NCBI RefSeq assembly: GCF_014644455.1
Contig: NZ_BMKS01000003.1
Coordinates: forward strand, 89,930 to 153,929
Direction: 5' to 3'
Source: Caldovatus sediminis
GTDB lineage: Bacteria; Pseudomonadota; Alphaproteobacteria; Acetobacterales; Acetobacteraceae
DNA length: 64,000 nucleotides
Shown here in pieces: positions 54,013 through 62,299 of the stretch; positions within the stretch are counted from its first letter, which is position 1; each line of letters begins with the position of its first letter. The notes under the pieces are model-generated. The model was not told the origin of the DNA and did not search any database. It saw only the letters and a list, made by a program, of their open reading frames with translations. The position numbers and the translations under genes are program-made.

Positions 54013-54756
54013 ATGGCGATGCAGGCTGAGACCGGCGGCGCCGCGCCGCCCGCTGCCGGCGCGGGCGAGGCGCGCGGCCCCGGCGAGGCAGGGCTCGAGG
54101 CCCGGCTCGGCTACGTCTTCGCCGACCCCTCGCTGCTGCGCCAGGCGCTGACCCATCGCTCCGCCGCCGATCCCAGGCGCGGCCAGCTCGATTCGAACGA
54201 GCGGCTGGAATTCGTGGGCGACCGGGTGCTCGCCCTGCTGATCGCGGAATGGCTCGCCGAGCGCTTTCCCGAGGAGCGCGAGGGCGACCTCGGCAAGCGG
54301 CTCGCCTCCCTCGTGGCCCAGGACGCGCTGGCGCAGGTGGCGGAGGGGCTCGGCCTCGGCGCCGCGCTGCGGGTGCCGGCGGCGGAGGGCCGCACCGGCC
54401 TGCGCGGCCGCGCCAGCGTGCTGGCCGACGCGCTGGAGGCGCTGCTCGGCGCCATCTACCGCGACGGTGGGCTGGAGCCGGCGCGCGCCTTCGTCCGGCG
54501 CGCCTGGGCGCCGCTGATCGAGGCCAGCCCGCGCCCGCCGCACTCGCCCAAGAGCCGGCTGCAGGAATGGACGCTGGCGCGCGGGCTCGGCCTGCCGGAG
54601 TACCGCCTGGTCTCGACCGCGGGGCCGCCGCACCGGCCCGTCTTCGTCGTGGCGGTGAGCGCGGCCGGACGCGAGGCCGAAGGCGTGGGCGAATCCAAGC
54701 GTGCCGCGGAGCAGGCCGCGGCGGAAGCGTGGCTGGCGGGGCTGGAGGGCGCGTGA
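54013..54756 (+). CDS. rnc: Ribonuclease III
   Basis: 247 residues. The RNase III signature is 'NERLEFVGDRVLALLIAEWL', with the second catalytic patch in 'LADALEALLGAIYRDGG'. A double-stranded RNA-binding domain closes the protein ('SPKSRLQEWTLARGLGLPEY', 'GESKRAAEQAAAEAWLAGLE'). A 25-residue Ala/Gly tail precedes the catalytic domain. It processes rRNA precursors and structured mRNAs. Gene order lepB-rnc-era is the usual one, and the stop overlaps era (GTGA). Confidence 0.96.
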   Translation: MAMQAETGGAAPPAAGAGEARGPGEAGLEARLGYVFADPSLLRQALTHRSAADPRRGQLDSNERLEFVGDRVLALLIAEWLAERFPEEREGDLGKRLASLVAQDALAQVAEGLGLGAALRVPAAEGRTGLRGRASVLADALEALLGAIYRDGGLEPARAFVRRAWAPLIEASPRPPHSPKSRLQEWTLARGLGLPEYRLVSTAGPPHRPVFVVAVSAAGREAEGVGESKRAAEQAAAEAWLAGLEGA

Positions 54757-55679
54757 GCGGCGGCGGCGAGGCGGCAGGGAAGGGCGCGCCGACGCGCTGC
54801 GGCCTGGTCGCCGTGGTGGGCGCGCCGAACGCCGGCAAGTCCACGCTGGTGAACGCGCTCGCCGGCGCCAAGGTGAGCATCGTCTCGCCCAAGCCGCAGA
54901 CGACGCGCTTCCGCATCCGCGCCGTGGTGATGCGCGGGGCCTCGCAGATCGTGCTGGTGGACACGCCGGGCATCTTCCGCCCGCGCCGGCGGCTCGACCG
55001 CGCCATGGTGGCGGCGGCCTGGGGCGGGGCGCGGGACGCCGACCTCGCGCTGCTGATCGTGGACGCGCGCGCCGGGCTGACGGAGGAGGTGCGCGGCATC
55101 GTCGAGGGGCTGCGCCGGGGCGGCCGGCCGGCCTGGCTGGTGCTGAACAAGACCGACCTCGTGGAGCGGCCGCGCCTGCTGCCGCTCGCCGCCGAGCTGA
55201 ACGCGCTGCTGCCTTTCGGCGAGACCTTCATGGTCTCGGCCGCGACCGGCGACGGGCTCGACCGGCTGCTCGACCGGCTGGCGGAGGCGATGCCGGAGGG
55301 GCCCTGGCTGTTCCCGGAGGACGAGCTCTCCGACCTGCCCCAGCGCATGCTGGCGGCCGAGATCGTGCGCGAGCAGATCCTGCGCCAGACGCACGAGGAG
55401 GTGCCGCACCACGCGACGGTGGAGACCGAGCAGTGGACCGAGCGCGAGGACGGCAGCGTGCGCATAGACTGCACGATCTACGTCGCGCGGGCCGGCCAGA
55501 AGGCGATCCTGATCGGCGACCGCGGCGCGCGGATCAAGGAGATCGGCCAGCGGGCCCGGCGCGAGCTGGAGGCGCTGCTGGAGAGGCGCGTGCACCTGTT
55601 CCTGAACGTGAAGGAGCGCCCGCACTGGGACGAGGAGCGGGCGCGGATCCGGGCGCTCGGGCTGGAGGACACGGGCTAG
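54753..55679 (+). CDS. era: GTPase Era
   Basis: 308 residues. G1 'VVGAPNAGKSTLVNAL', G2/switch region 'SPKPQTTRFRIRAV', G3 'LVDTPGIFRPRRRL', G4 'LNKTDLV', then a KH domain with 'QKAILIGDRGARIKEIG'. Era binds the 3' end of 16S rRNA and acts in 30S maturation. It starts with GTG overlapping the rnc stop. RecO follows after 94 bp with no clear terminator. Confidence 0.97.
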   Translation: MSGGGEAAGKGAPTRCGLVAVVGAPNAGKSTLVNALAGAKVSIVSPKPQTTRFRIRAVVMRGASQIVLVDTPGIFRPRRRLDRAMVAAAWGGARDADLALLIVDARAGLTEEVRGIVEGLRRGGRPAWLVLNKTDLVERPRLLPLAAELNALLPFGETFMVSAATGDGLDRLLDRLAEAMPEGPWLFPEDELSDLPQRMLAAEIVREQILRQTHEEVPHHATVETEQWTEREDGSVRIDCTIYVARAGQKAILIGDRGARIKEIGQRARRELEALLERRVHLFLNVKERPHWDEERARIRALGLEDTG

Positions 55680-55773
55680 GGCCGGGCGGCCCTCCGCGAC
55701 GGGACCGGAACGCCGCGCCCGGATCGCGGCCCGGACCCGTGCATCCGCGGCCGCGAGGCGCCATCTTCGGCCC

Positions 55774-56547
55774 ATGGAATGGCGCGCCCCCGCGATCGTG
55801 CTCGACGCCCGGCCCTTCGGCGAGGGCGGGGCCGTGGTCACGCTGCTGACCGAGGAGCACGGGCGCCATGCCGGCCTGGTGAAGGGCGGCTTCTCGCGCA
55901 CCCGGCGGGGGGTGTGGCAGCCCGGCAACCTGGTCGAGGCGCGCTGGGTGGCGCGGCTGCCGGACCAGCTCGGCGCGCTGTCGGGCGAGCTGGTCCATCC
56001 CGCGGCGGCGCTGGCGATGGACGATCCGCTGGCGCTCGCCCTGCTCGCCTCCGCCTGCGCCGTGGCGGAGGGGGCGCTGCCGGAGCGCGAGCCGCATCCG
56101 CGCAGCTTCGACGGCCTGCTCTCGATCATCGGCCGCCTGGGGCAGGGGGCCGAGGCGGTGCTGCCCGACTACGTCCGCTGGGAGGCGGCGCTGCTGGCCG
56201 AGCTCGGCTACGGCCTCGACCTGACGCGCTGCGCCGCGACCGGGACGACGGAGGACCTCGTCTGGGTCTCGCCGCGGACCGGCCGCGCGGTGTCGGCCGC
56301 CGCGGGCGCGCCCTACGCCGACCGGCTGCTGCCCCTGCCGGCCTTCCTGCTCGGCCAGGGTCCTTCCGGGCCCGAGGCATGGCTTGCCGGGCTGCGCCTG
56401 ACCGGCCATTTCCTGGGAAAAGACGCCTATGGGCACCACCACCGGCCGCTGCCCGCGGCGCGCGGGCTGCTCCTGGCCCGCGTGGCGGCGCTGATCCCTG
56501 CCACCGCGGGGCCGATACGGCCCGCTTCCGCCGACTCGGCCCGCTGA
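55774..56547 (+). CDS. recO: DNA repair protein RecO
   Basis: 257 residues. The OB-fold N-terminus is '[20 protein letters not shown]', with '[20 protein letters not shown]' as the family's next block. The helical part has '[15 protein letters not shown]' and '[20 protein letters not shown]'. RecO loads RecA on SSB-coated DNA together with RecR. The C-terminal zinc-binding cysteines are reduced, as in many alphaproteobacterial RecO proteins. Direct neighbour of era (upstream) and parC (16 bp downstream). Confidence 0.93.
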   Translation: MEWRAPAIVLDARPFGEGGAVVTLLTEEHGRHAGLVKGGFSRTRRGVWQPGNLVEARWVARLPDQLGALSGELVHPAAALAMDDPLALALLASACAVAEGALPEREPHPRSFDGLLSIIGRLGQGAEAVLPDYVRWEAALLAELGYGLDLTRCAATGTTEDLVWVSPRTGRAVSAAAGAPYADRLLPLPAFLLGQGPSGPEAWLAGLRLTGHFLGKDAYGHHHRPLPAARGLLLARVAALIPATAGPIRPASADSAR

Positions 56548-56563
56548 CCCAGATTGGGACACG

Positions 56564-58798
56564 ATGCCTGACGACCTGAAGACCCTCCCCGAGGGCGGGG
56601 AGGTGCGCGAGACCCGCCTCGCCGACGCGCTGTCGGAACGCTACCTCGCCTACGCCCTCTCGACGATCATGTCGCGCTCCCTGCCCGACGTGCGCGACGG
56701 GCTGAAGCCGGTGCACCGGCGCCTGCTCTGGGCGATGCACCAGCTCAGGCTCGACCCGGCGGCCGGCTTCAAGAAGTGCGCGCGCGTCGTCGGCGACGTG
56801 ATCGGCAAGTACCACCCGCACGGCGACGCCGCGGTCTACGAGGCGCTGGTGCGGCTCGCGCAGGACTTCGCCGCGCGCTATCCGCTGGTCGAGGGCCAGG
56901 GCAACTTCGGCAACATCGACGGCGACAACGCCGCCGCCATGCGCTACACCGAGGCGCGGCTGACCGAAGTCGCGCAGGCGCTGCTCCAGGGCATCGACGA
57001 GGATGCCGTGGACTTCCGCCCGACCTACGACGGCGAGGAGCAGGAGCCGGTCGTCCTGCCGGCCGCCTTCCCGAACCTGCTCGCGAACGGCGCCAGCGGC
57101 ATCGCGGTCGGCATGGCGACCTCGATCCCGCCGCACAACGCGGGCGAGGTCTGCGCCGCGGCGCTCGAGCTGATCCGCAGCCCGCAGGCCACGACCGCCG
57201 AGCTGCTGCGCCACATGCCGGGGCCGGACTTCCCGACCGGCGGCATCCTGGTCGAGCCGCCGGAGGCGATCGCCGAGGCCTACGCGACGGGCCGCGGCGG
57301 CTTCCGCCTGCGCGCGAGGTGGCAGGTCGAGAAAGGCCGGCACGGCACCTGGCAGGTCGTCGTCACCGAGATCCCCTACCAGGTCGCCAAGGCGAAGCTC
57401 GTCGAGCAGATCGCGCAGCTCATGGAGGAGCGGAAGCTGCCGCTGCTCGGCGACGTGCGCGACGAGAGCACGGACGCGGTGCGCCTGGTGCTGGAGCCGA
57501 AGTCGCGCGCCGTGGACCCGGCGGTGATGATGGAGACGCTGTTCCGCGCCACGGCGCTGGAGAGCCGCTTCTCCCTCAACATGAACGTGCTCGACGCCGA
57601 GCGCACGCCGCGGGTGATGGGCCTGCGCGAGGTGCTGCGCGCCTGGCTCGACCACCGGCACGTCGTGCTGAAGCGCCGCACGGAGCACCGCCTCGCCGCG
57701 ATCGCGCGGCGGCTGGAGATCCTCGACGGCTACCTGGTCGTCTATCTCAACCTCGACGAGGTGATCCGCATCGTCCGCGAGGAGGACGAGCCGAAGGCCG
57801 AGCTGATGAAGGCCTTCTCGCTCACCGAGGCGCAGGCGGAGGCGGTCCTCAACATGCGCCTGCGCGCCCTGCGCAAGCTCGAGGAGATGGAGATCCGCAG
57901 GGAGCACAAGAGGCTCTCCGCGGAGCAGAGGAAGCTGCAGGCGCTGATGCGGTCGGAGGCGAAGCGCTGGGAGGCGATCGCCGAGGAGCTGGAGGCGACG
58001 CGCGCGCGGTTCGGCGAGGGCGCGCTCGGCCGGCGCCGGACCGAGATCGGCAGGGCGCCGGCCCCGGTCGCGCTGGAGGGGGACCACTTCGTCGAGCGCG
58101 AGCCGATCACCGTCATCCTCTCGCAGAAGGGCTGGATCCGCGCCCAGAAGGGCCACCTGCCGGAGGACGCGGAGCTGCGCTTCAAGGAAGGCGACGCGCT
58201 GCACGGCCTGGTGCACGCGGAGACGACCGACCGCATCGTTCTCTTCGGCTCCAACGGCAGGTCCTACACGCTGCGCGCCGACGCCATCCCGCGCGGCCGG
58301 GGCGACGGCCAGCCGGTGCGGCTGATGGTGGACCTCGGCAACGAGGACGAGATCGTCGCCCTCTTCGTCCACCGCGAGGGCGCGCGCCGGCTCGTCGCCG
58401 CCTCCGACGGCAAGGGGTTCGTGGTGAAGGGCGAGGACCTGCTCGCCGAGCGGCGCACGGGCAAGCAGGTGCTCGCGGTCGAGCCGCCGGCGCGCGCGGT
58501 GGTCTGCGCGCCGGCGGACGGCGACACCGTCGCGACCATCGGCGAGAACCGGAAGCTGCTGCTCTTCCCGCTCGAGCAGGTGCCGGAGATGGCGCGCGGC
58601 CGCGGCGTGCAGCTCCAGTCCTTCCGCGACGGCGGCCTCGCCGACGCCAAGGTGTTCTGGCGCAAGGACGGCCTCTCCTGGCGGCTCGGCGAGCGCGTGC
58701 GCGTCGAGACCGACCTCGCCTACTGGCGCGGCAACCGCGCCGGCGCGGGCAAGGCGCCGCCGAGCGGATTCCCGCGGTCGAACCGGTTCGGCGGCTGA
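56564..58798 (+). CDS. parC: DNA topoisomerase IV subunit A
   Basis: 744 residues, the ParC length of alphaproteobacteria. The breakage-reunion domain has the catalytic Y128 in '[16 protein letters not shown]', with the DNA-binding '[20 protein letters not shown]' before it. The C-terminal beta-propeller begins about residue 500 ('[20 protein letters not shown]'), and there is no GyrA box, so this is ParC and not GyrA. The position equivalent to E. coli ParC Ser80 is Ala here. A palindrome and a stem-loop lie between it and the RTX gene downstream. Confidence 0.95.
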   Translation: MPDDLKTLPEGGEVRETRLADALSERYLAYALSTIMSRSLPDVRDGLKPVHRRLLWAMHQLRLDPAAGFKKCARVVGDVIGKYHPHGDAAVYEALVRLAQDFAARYPLVEGQGNFGNIDGDNAAAMRYTEARLTEVAQALLQGIDEDAVDFRPTYDGEEQEPVVLPAAFPNLLANGASGIAVGMATSIPPHNAGEVCAAALELIRSPQATTAELLRHMPGPDFPTGGILVEPPEAIAEAYATGRGGFRLRARWQVEKGRHGTWQVVVTEIPYQVAKAKLVEQIAQLMEERKLPLLGDVRDESTDAVRLVLEPKSRAVDPAVMMETLFRATALESRFSLNMNVLDAERTPRVMGLREVLRAWLDHRHVVLKRRTEHRLAAIARRLEILDGYLVVYLNLDEVIRIVREEDEPKAELMKAFSLTEAQAEAVLNMRLRALRKLEEMEIRREHKRLSAEQRKLQALMRSEAKRWEAIAEELEATRARFGEGALGRRRTEIGRAPAPVALEGDHFVEREPITVILSQKGWIRAQKGHLPEDAELRFKEGDALHGLVHAETTDRIVLFGSNGRSYTLRADAIPRGRGDGQPVRLMVDLGNEDEIVALFVHREGARRLVAASDGKGFVVKGEDLLAERRTGKQVLAVEPPARAVVCAPADGDTVATIGENRKLLLFPLEQVPEMARGRGVQLQSFRDGGLADAKVFWRKDGLSWRLGERVRVETDLAYWRGNRAGAGKAPPSGFPRSNRFGG

Positions 58799-58862
58799 AC
58801 GGGAAGGCTGAAGCAGCGGAACGGGCTCGGCGGGGAACATCGCGGCCCCGATCCTCGTTAGC

Positions 58863-58876
58863 GCCGCACGTGCGGC
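58863..58876. repeat. Perfect 14-bp palindrome upstream of the RTX gene
   Basis: GCCGCACGTGCGGC is fully self-complementary and lies in the 159-bp gap between parC and the RTX gene, 82 bp before the latter's start. It could be a dimeric regulator site or the first part of a terminator complex with the stem-loop just after it. Confidence 0.45.
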
Positions 58877-58877
58877 C

Positions 58878-58908
58878 GGAACCGTCCCTCGCCCTTCCGG
58901 GCGGTTCC
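58878..58908 (+). terminator. Stem-loop between parC and the RTX gene
   Basis: GGAACCG-t-CCC pairs with GGG-CGGTTCC across a ten-base loop, giving a ten-pair stem with one bulged T. It begins one base after the perfect palindrome and 79 bp after the parC stop. There is no T run, so its role as a parC terminator is only likely. Confidence 0.4.
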
Positions 58909-58957
58909 GTGCCCGGCATCGCCCGCACACCGGGCTTTCCGGACGAGGATCAACCAG

Positions 58958-59821
58958 ATGAGCGGCTTCCTATCCAGGATCAGCGATCTCCTGCAGCAGA
59001 TCGGCGAAAGCGTGCGTTCGGAACTCGGCGGCCGGCTCAGCGACGACACGATCGAGGGGACGCCCGGTCACGACCGCCTGTTCGGCGGCGTCGGCAACGA
59101 CGTGCTCGGCCCGACCGGCGCCGGCAACGATCTCGCCGTCGGCGGCGTGGGCGACGACACCATCACCGGCGGCATCGGCCTCGACGTGCTCGCCGGCAAC
59201 TCGGGCGACGACCTGCTTCTCTCCACCGAGGGCGCGGGCGGGGTGACGCTGATGTTCGGCGGCGACGGCCGCGACCGGCTCATCGCCGGCCTCGGCGACA
59301 ACCTCATGTTCGGCGGCAACGGCGACGACACGCTGATCGGCGGCGGCGGGTACCTGGACATCGCGGTCGGCGGCGACGGCAGCGATATCCTGAACACCGG
59401 CACCGGCGTGGGCGTGCACATCGGCGGCCCGGGGTCCGATCTCTTCGCGGTCGGTCCGGAGATCGCGGGCAACCGCAGCCCCGACGTGGTCATCGCGCTC
59501 GACTTCGTGCCCGGCGTGGACCGCGTCCAGATCGCGCCGGAGGTCGTCGCGAGCATCGTCTCGATCGAGGACGGCGCGCTCGACTTCACCGGCGTCCTTG
59601 GCCTGCTGCGCCGGCACGGCGTGTTCTCGGGCGACGTGTCCGGGCGGGTGTCGGAGGCCGGCGAGGCGCCGGTCGAGGACCAGATGGCCGTCCTGCTCTC
59701 GGTCGAGAGCGCGCCGCCCGCCGGCGCTGCGGTGGCGAACGGGGCGCTGGCGACCACGGCGGAGGGCGACCTGCTGTTCTTCGCCGGCATCACCGCGGCG
59801 CAGCTCGACCAGCTGGTGTGA
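58958..59821 (+). CDS. Small RTX (hemolysin-type calcium-binding repeat) protein
   Basis: 287 residues. An amphipathic N-terminal helix ('FLSRISDLLQQIGESVRSEL') precedes about eight glycine-rich nonapeptide repeats of the G-G-x-G-x-D type: 'GGVGNDVL', 'GGVGDDTI', 'GGIGLDVL', 'GGDGRDRL', 'GGNGDDTL', 'GGDGSDIL' and 'GGPGSDLF' (about residues 45-175). The remaining 110 residues have no recognised catalytic domain and end with the hydrophobic/Asp pattern of an uncleaved type I signal ('GDLLFFAGITAAQLDQLV'). It is probably a secreted calcium-binding surface protein. No exporter is adjacent; the T1SS at 42-46 kb is the obvious candidate. Confidence 0.85.
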   Translation: MSGFLSRISDLLQQIGESVRSELGGRLSDDTIEGTPGHDRLFGGVGNDVLGPTGAGNDLAVGGVGDDTITGGIGLDVLAGNSGDDLLLSTEGAGGVTLMFGGDGRDRLIAGLGDNLMFGGNGDDTLIGGGGYLDIAVGGDGSDILNTGTGVGVHIGGPGSDLFAVGPEIAGNRSPDVVIALDFVPGVDRVQIAPEVVASIVSIEDGALDFTGVLGLLRRHGVFSGDVSGRVSEAGEAPVEDQMAVLLSVESAPPAGAAVANGALATTAEGDLLFFAGITAAQLDQLV

Positions 59822-59858
59822 GGGGAGGGCGCTGCCGGCCGGGGTGCTCACGTCCGCG

Positions 59859-59872
59859 CCGGCCGCGGCCGG
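59859..59872. repeat. 14-bp palindrome between convergent RTX and TPR-hydrolase genes
   Basis: CCGGCCGCGGCCGG is a perfect palindrome in the 99-bp gap between the two converging genes. It may contribute to a bidirectional terminator. In such GC-rich sequence, short G/C palindromes can also arise by chance. Confidence 0.3.
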
Positions 59873-59920
59873 TCCTGCCCGCCCGTGGCGCCGCGCGCGG
59901 GCCGGCGCGGATGCCTCGAC

Positions 59921-62167
59921 CTACGCGAGCTCGCCGAACATCCGGTAGCGCTGCGCGCGCAGCAGGCTCTGGCTCGGGCCGAGGGCCTCGCCGCGGCGGA
60001 AGGCGGCGACGGCCTCCCTGATGCGCTTCTGCCGCCGCAGCGCCTCGCTGAGGTGCAGGTGCGCGTCCGCGTGCGCCTCGTCGAGCGCCAGGACGCTGCG
60101 GAAGGCCTCCTCCGCGGCGGGCCAGTCCTCGGCCTCCTCGAGCAGCCGGCCGAGCAGGAAGCGGGTGTGGAGATTCGTCGGCTCGCGTTCGGCGGCCTCG
60201 CGCAGCGCGGCGATGGCGCCGGCCTGGTCGCCCAGGGCGCGCAGCCCGTGCGCCAGGGCGTGCGCGATGCCGTGATGGCCGTGGCCGAGCGCGATCGCGG
60301 CGCGCAGCGCCGGCACGGCCTCCGCCGGATCGGCGTGGAGCGCGAGCATGCCGAGCTGCGCCTGCGCATGCATCGAGTCCGGAAAGGCGGCGACGGTCTC
60401 GCGCGCCACCGCCAGCGCCTCGTCCTTGCGGCCGAGCAGGTTGAGGCCCTGGGCGAGCCCGAGGCGCACCTGCTCCGTGGCGTGGCCGAGCGCGATCGCG
60501 GCGCGCAGCGGACCGACGGCGTCCGCGGGACGGCGCGGCAGCAGCAGCACCCCGAGCCGCGCCCGGCAGGCGCCGGAGCCGGGGAGGGCCGCCACCGCCG
60601 CCTGCGCCGCCGCGAGCGCCGGGGCCTTGCGCCCCTCGGCGAGCAGGGCGTCGATCAGCGCGAGATGGGCGGCCTCGTCGGACGGGTCGCGCGCCACCGC
60701 TTGGCGCAGGCGCTGCAGGGCGGCGCCGGCCGGCGGTGCGGCGGGCCGCAGCGCGCTGGCGCACGGCTCGGCGGCGCCCTTCGCGGCGGCGGGCGGTCTG
60801 GCGCCGGGTCGCCCGCGCGCGGCCGGGGCCGGAGGCGCCGCGGCGTCCTCGGCACCGGCATCGCCTGCGGCGGCCCTGCCCGCCCGTTCGGCCGCCGCCA
60901 GGGCCTCGCGCGCCTCGGCGAGGTCGGGGTTCCGCGCCAGCGCCTCGCGCAGGGCGGCGGCCGCCGCCGCGTGGCGACCCGCGGCGAGCAGGGCCTTGCC
61001 CAGGCGCAGGCGCAGGATCGGCGGCTCGGGCAGGGCCTCCACCGCCTCGGCGGCCGCCTGCGCCGCCGCCTCGGTCTTGCCGGCGGCCTCCAGCGCCGCG
61101 ATCAGGCCGAGATGGATCGGCACGTAATGGGGGTCGCCCGCGCGCGCGGCGCGGAAGGCCGCCTCCGCCTCCTCGAACTGTCCCGCCTCCATCAGCTTGC
61201 CGCCGAGGCGCATCGCGAGCCGCGGCGCGTGCGGCTGTTCGGCGTGCAGCCGCCGCAGCGCGGCGAGGCTCATCTCCCGCCGGCCGAGCCGCTCGGCGGC
61301 CGCGGCCTCGGCCTCGATCAGCCGCCCCGGCTTGGCGCCGAGCTCCCGCGCGCGCGCGAGCAGCGCCTCGGCCCGCGCCGCCCTGCCCGAGAGCTGCGCG
61401 CGCATCCCGAGGGCGAGCCAGATCGTCGGCGCGCGGCGCCGGGCGGCCCGCACGAGCCGCGCCGCCTCCGCCATGCGGCCGTCAAGGGCGAGGGCGAAGA
61501 GGGCGGGGGCGTCGCCACTCTCGCTGAGGACGCGGATGCTGGCATGTCCCGCATGGGCGAGGGGCGCGCGCACGACGCCCGGCAGCCCGGCGAGCAGCGC
61601 CGCGTGGCGCGCGTCCGTCGGCTCGAGCGGGTCGTAGGCGAGCAGGGAGGCGGCGGGGAGGTCGGCCGCGGCGACCCGGTGCCCGCGATGCAGGGCGGGC
61701 AGGAAGTGCAGCCGCGAGCGGCGGTCGAAGGCCGCGTCGGCCGGATCGATCGAGGCCTGGGGCGAGAAGGCGATGGCGGCGCTGGCGCCGAGCGCGGCGC
61801 CGTACTTGAGCGCCGCGAAGCCGCCCATCGAGAACCCGAAGGCCAGGCGCCGCGGCTTCGCCGCCGCGGCCGCGACCGGCAGCAGCGCCGCCATCGCCTC
61901 GGCGGGATACCAGTGCACCCGGCTCGCGGTGACGGCGAGCAGGTCGAGGTCGTGCGCCTCGGCCAGCCGGCGCGGCCACCACCGATGGCCGTCGGCGTGC
62001 GCGGTGCTCTCGGCGAAGGCGATCAGCGTGAAGTCCGATCCGCCCGGGCGGTGGCGCAGCTGCACCCCGTTCGAATCATACAGCAGGGCGGCGTCCTTCG
62101 TGCCGCGGCGGGTCGTTATGGGCTGGCTCACGCCGGGCTGGTTCCCCCTTCGCTCGGATGGCCGCAT
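59921..62167 (-). CDS. Alpha/beta-hydrolase-TPR fusion protein
   Basis: 748 residues. The first 220 form an alpha/beta-hydrolase-like domain with nucleophile elbow 'LAFGFSMGGFAALKYGAALG' and plausible acid and base in 'LLAYDPLEPTDARHA' and 'PLAHAGHASIRVL'. The rest is a long run of tetratricopeptide repeats (about residues 225-740), broken by an Ala/Pro-rich linker near 440-480. No signal peptide. The domain pairing suggests a hydrolase tethered to protein partners; the substrate is unknown. Two repeats are nearly identical at the DNA level. It converges with the RTX gene. Start ATG 62167 or GTG 62131. Confidence 0.8.
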   Translation of the reverse strand: MRPSERRGNQPGVSQPITTRRGTKDAALLYDSNGVQLRHRPGGSDFTLIAFAESTAHADGHRWWPRRLAEAHDLDLLAVTASRVHWYPAEAMAALLPVAAAAAKPRRLAFGFSMGGFAALKYGAALGASAAIAFSPQASIDPADAAFDRRSRLHFLPALHRGHRVAAADLPAASLLAYDPLEPTDARHAALLAGLPGVVRAPLAHAGHASIRVLSESGDAPALFALALDGRMAEAARLVRAARRRAPTIWLALGMRAQLSGRAARAEALLARARELGAKPGRLIEAEAAAAERLGRREMSLAALRRLHAEQPHAPRLAMRLGGKLMEAGQFEEAEAAFRAARAGDPHYVPIHLGLIAALEAAGKTEAAAQAAAEAVEALPEPPILRLRLGKALLAAGRHAAAAAALREALARNPDLAEAREALAAAERAGRAAAGDAGAEDAAAPPAPAARGRPGARPPAAAKGAAEPCASALRPAAPPAGAALQRLRQAVARDPSDEAAHLALIDALLAEGRKAPALAAAQAAVAALPGSGACRARLGVLLLPRRPADAVGPLRAAIALGHATEQVRLGLAQGLNLLGRKDEALAVARETVAAFPDSMHAQAQLGMLALHADPAEAVPALRAAIALGHGHHGIAHALAHGLRALGDQAGAIAALREAAEREPTNLHTRFLLGRLLEEAEDWPAAEEAFRSVLALDEAHADAHLHLSEALRRQKRIREAVAAFRRGEALGPSQSLLRAQRYRMFGELA
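60280..60510. repeat. Intragenic 30-bp exact direct repeat, 201 bp apart
   Basis: Bases 60280-60309 and 60481-60510 are identical and 201 bp (67 codons) apart, in frame within the TPR-hydrolase gene. Both encode the segment 'LRAAIALGH'. This indicates a fairly recent duplication of a two-TPR unit. Confidence 0.85.
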
Positions 62168-62299
62168 GCAAGGACACGGCTGCAGGGCGCGGCCCTATCA
62201 GGCGCCGGCGGCGCTGTCCAACCCCCGCGCGCGTGGTCGGTCCGGCGGAAGGCGGGACCGGGCTGGTCAAGCGCGCCCGCCCGCGCGATCTACCCGGCC

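Noticed and set aside
56776-60021. A 1,081-codon plus-strand ORF through parC and the RTX gene
   Set aside because: Plus-one shadow of parC and the RTX gene, Arg/Gly-rich, with no conserved motif.
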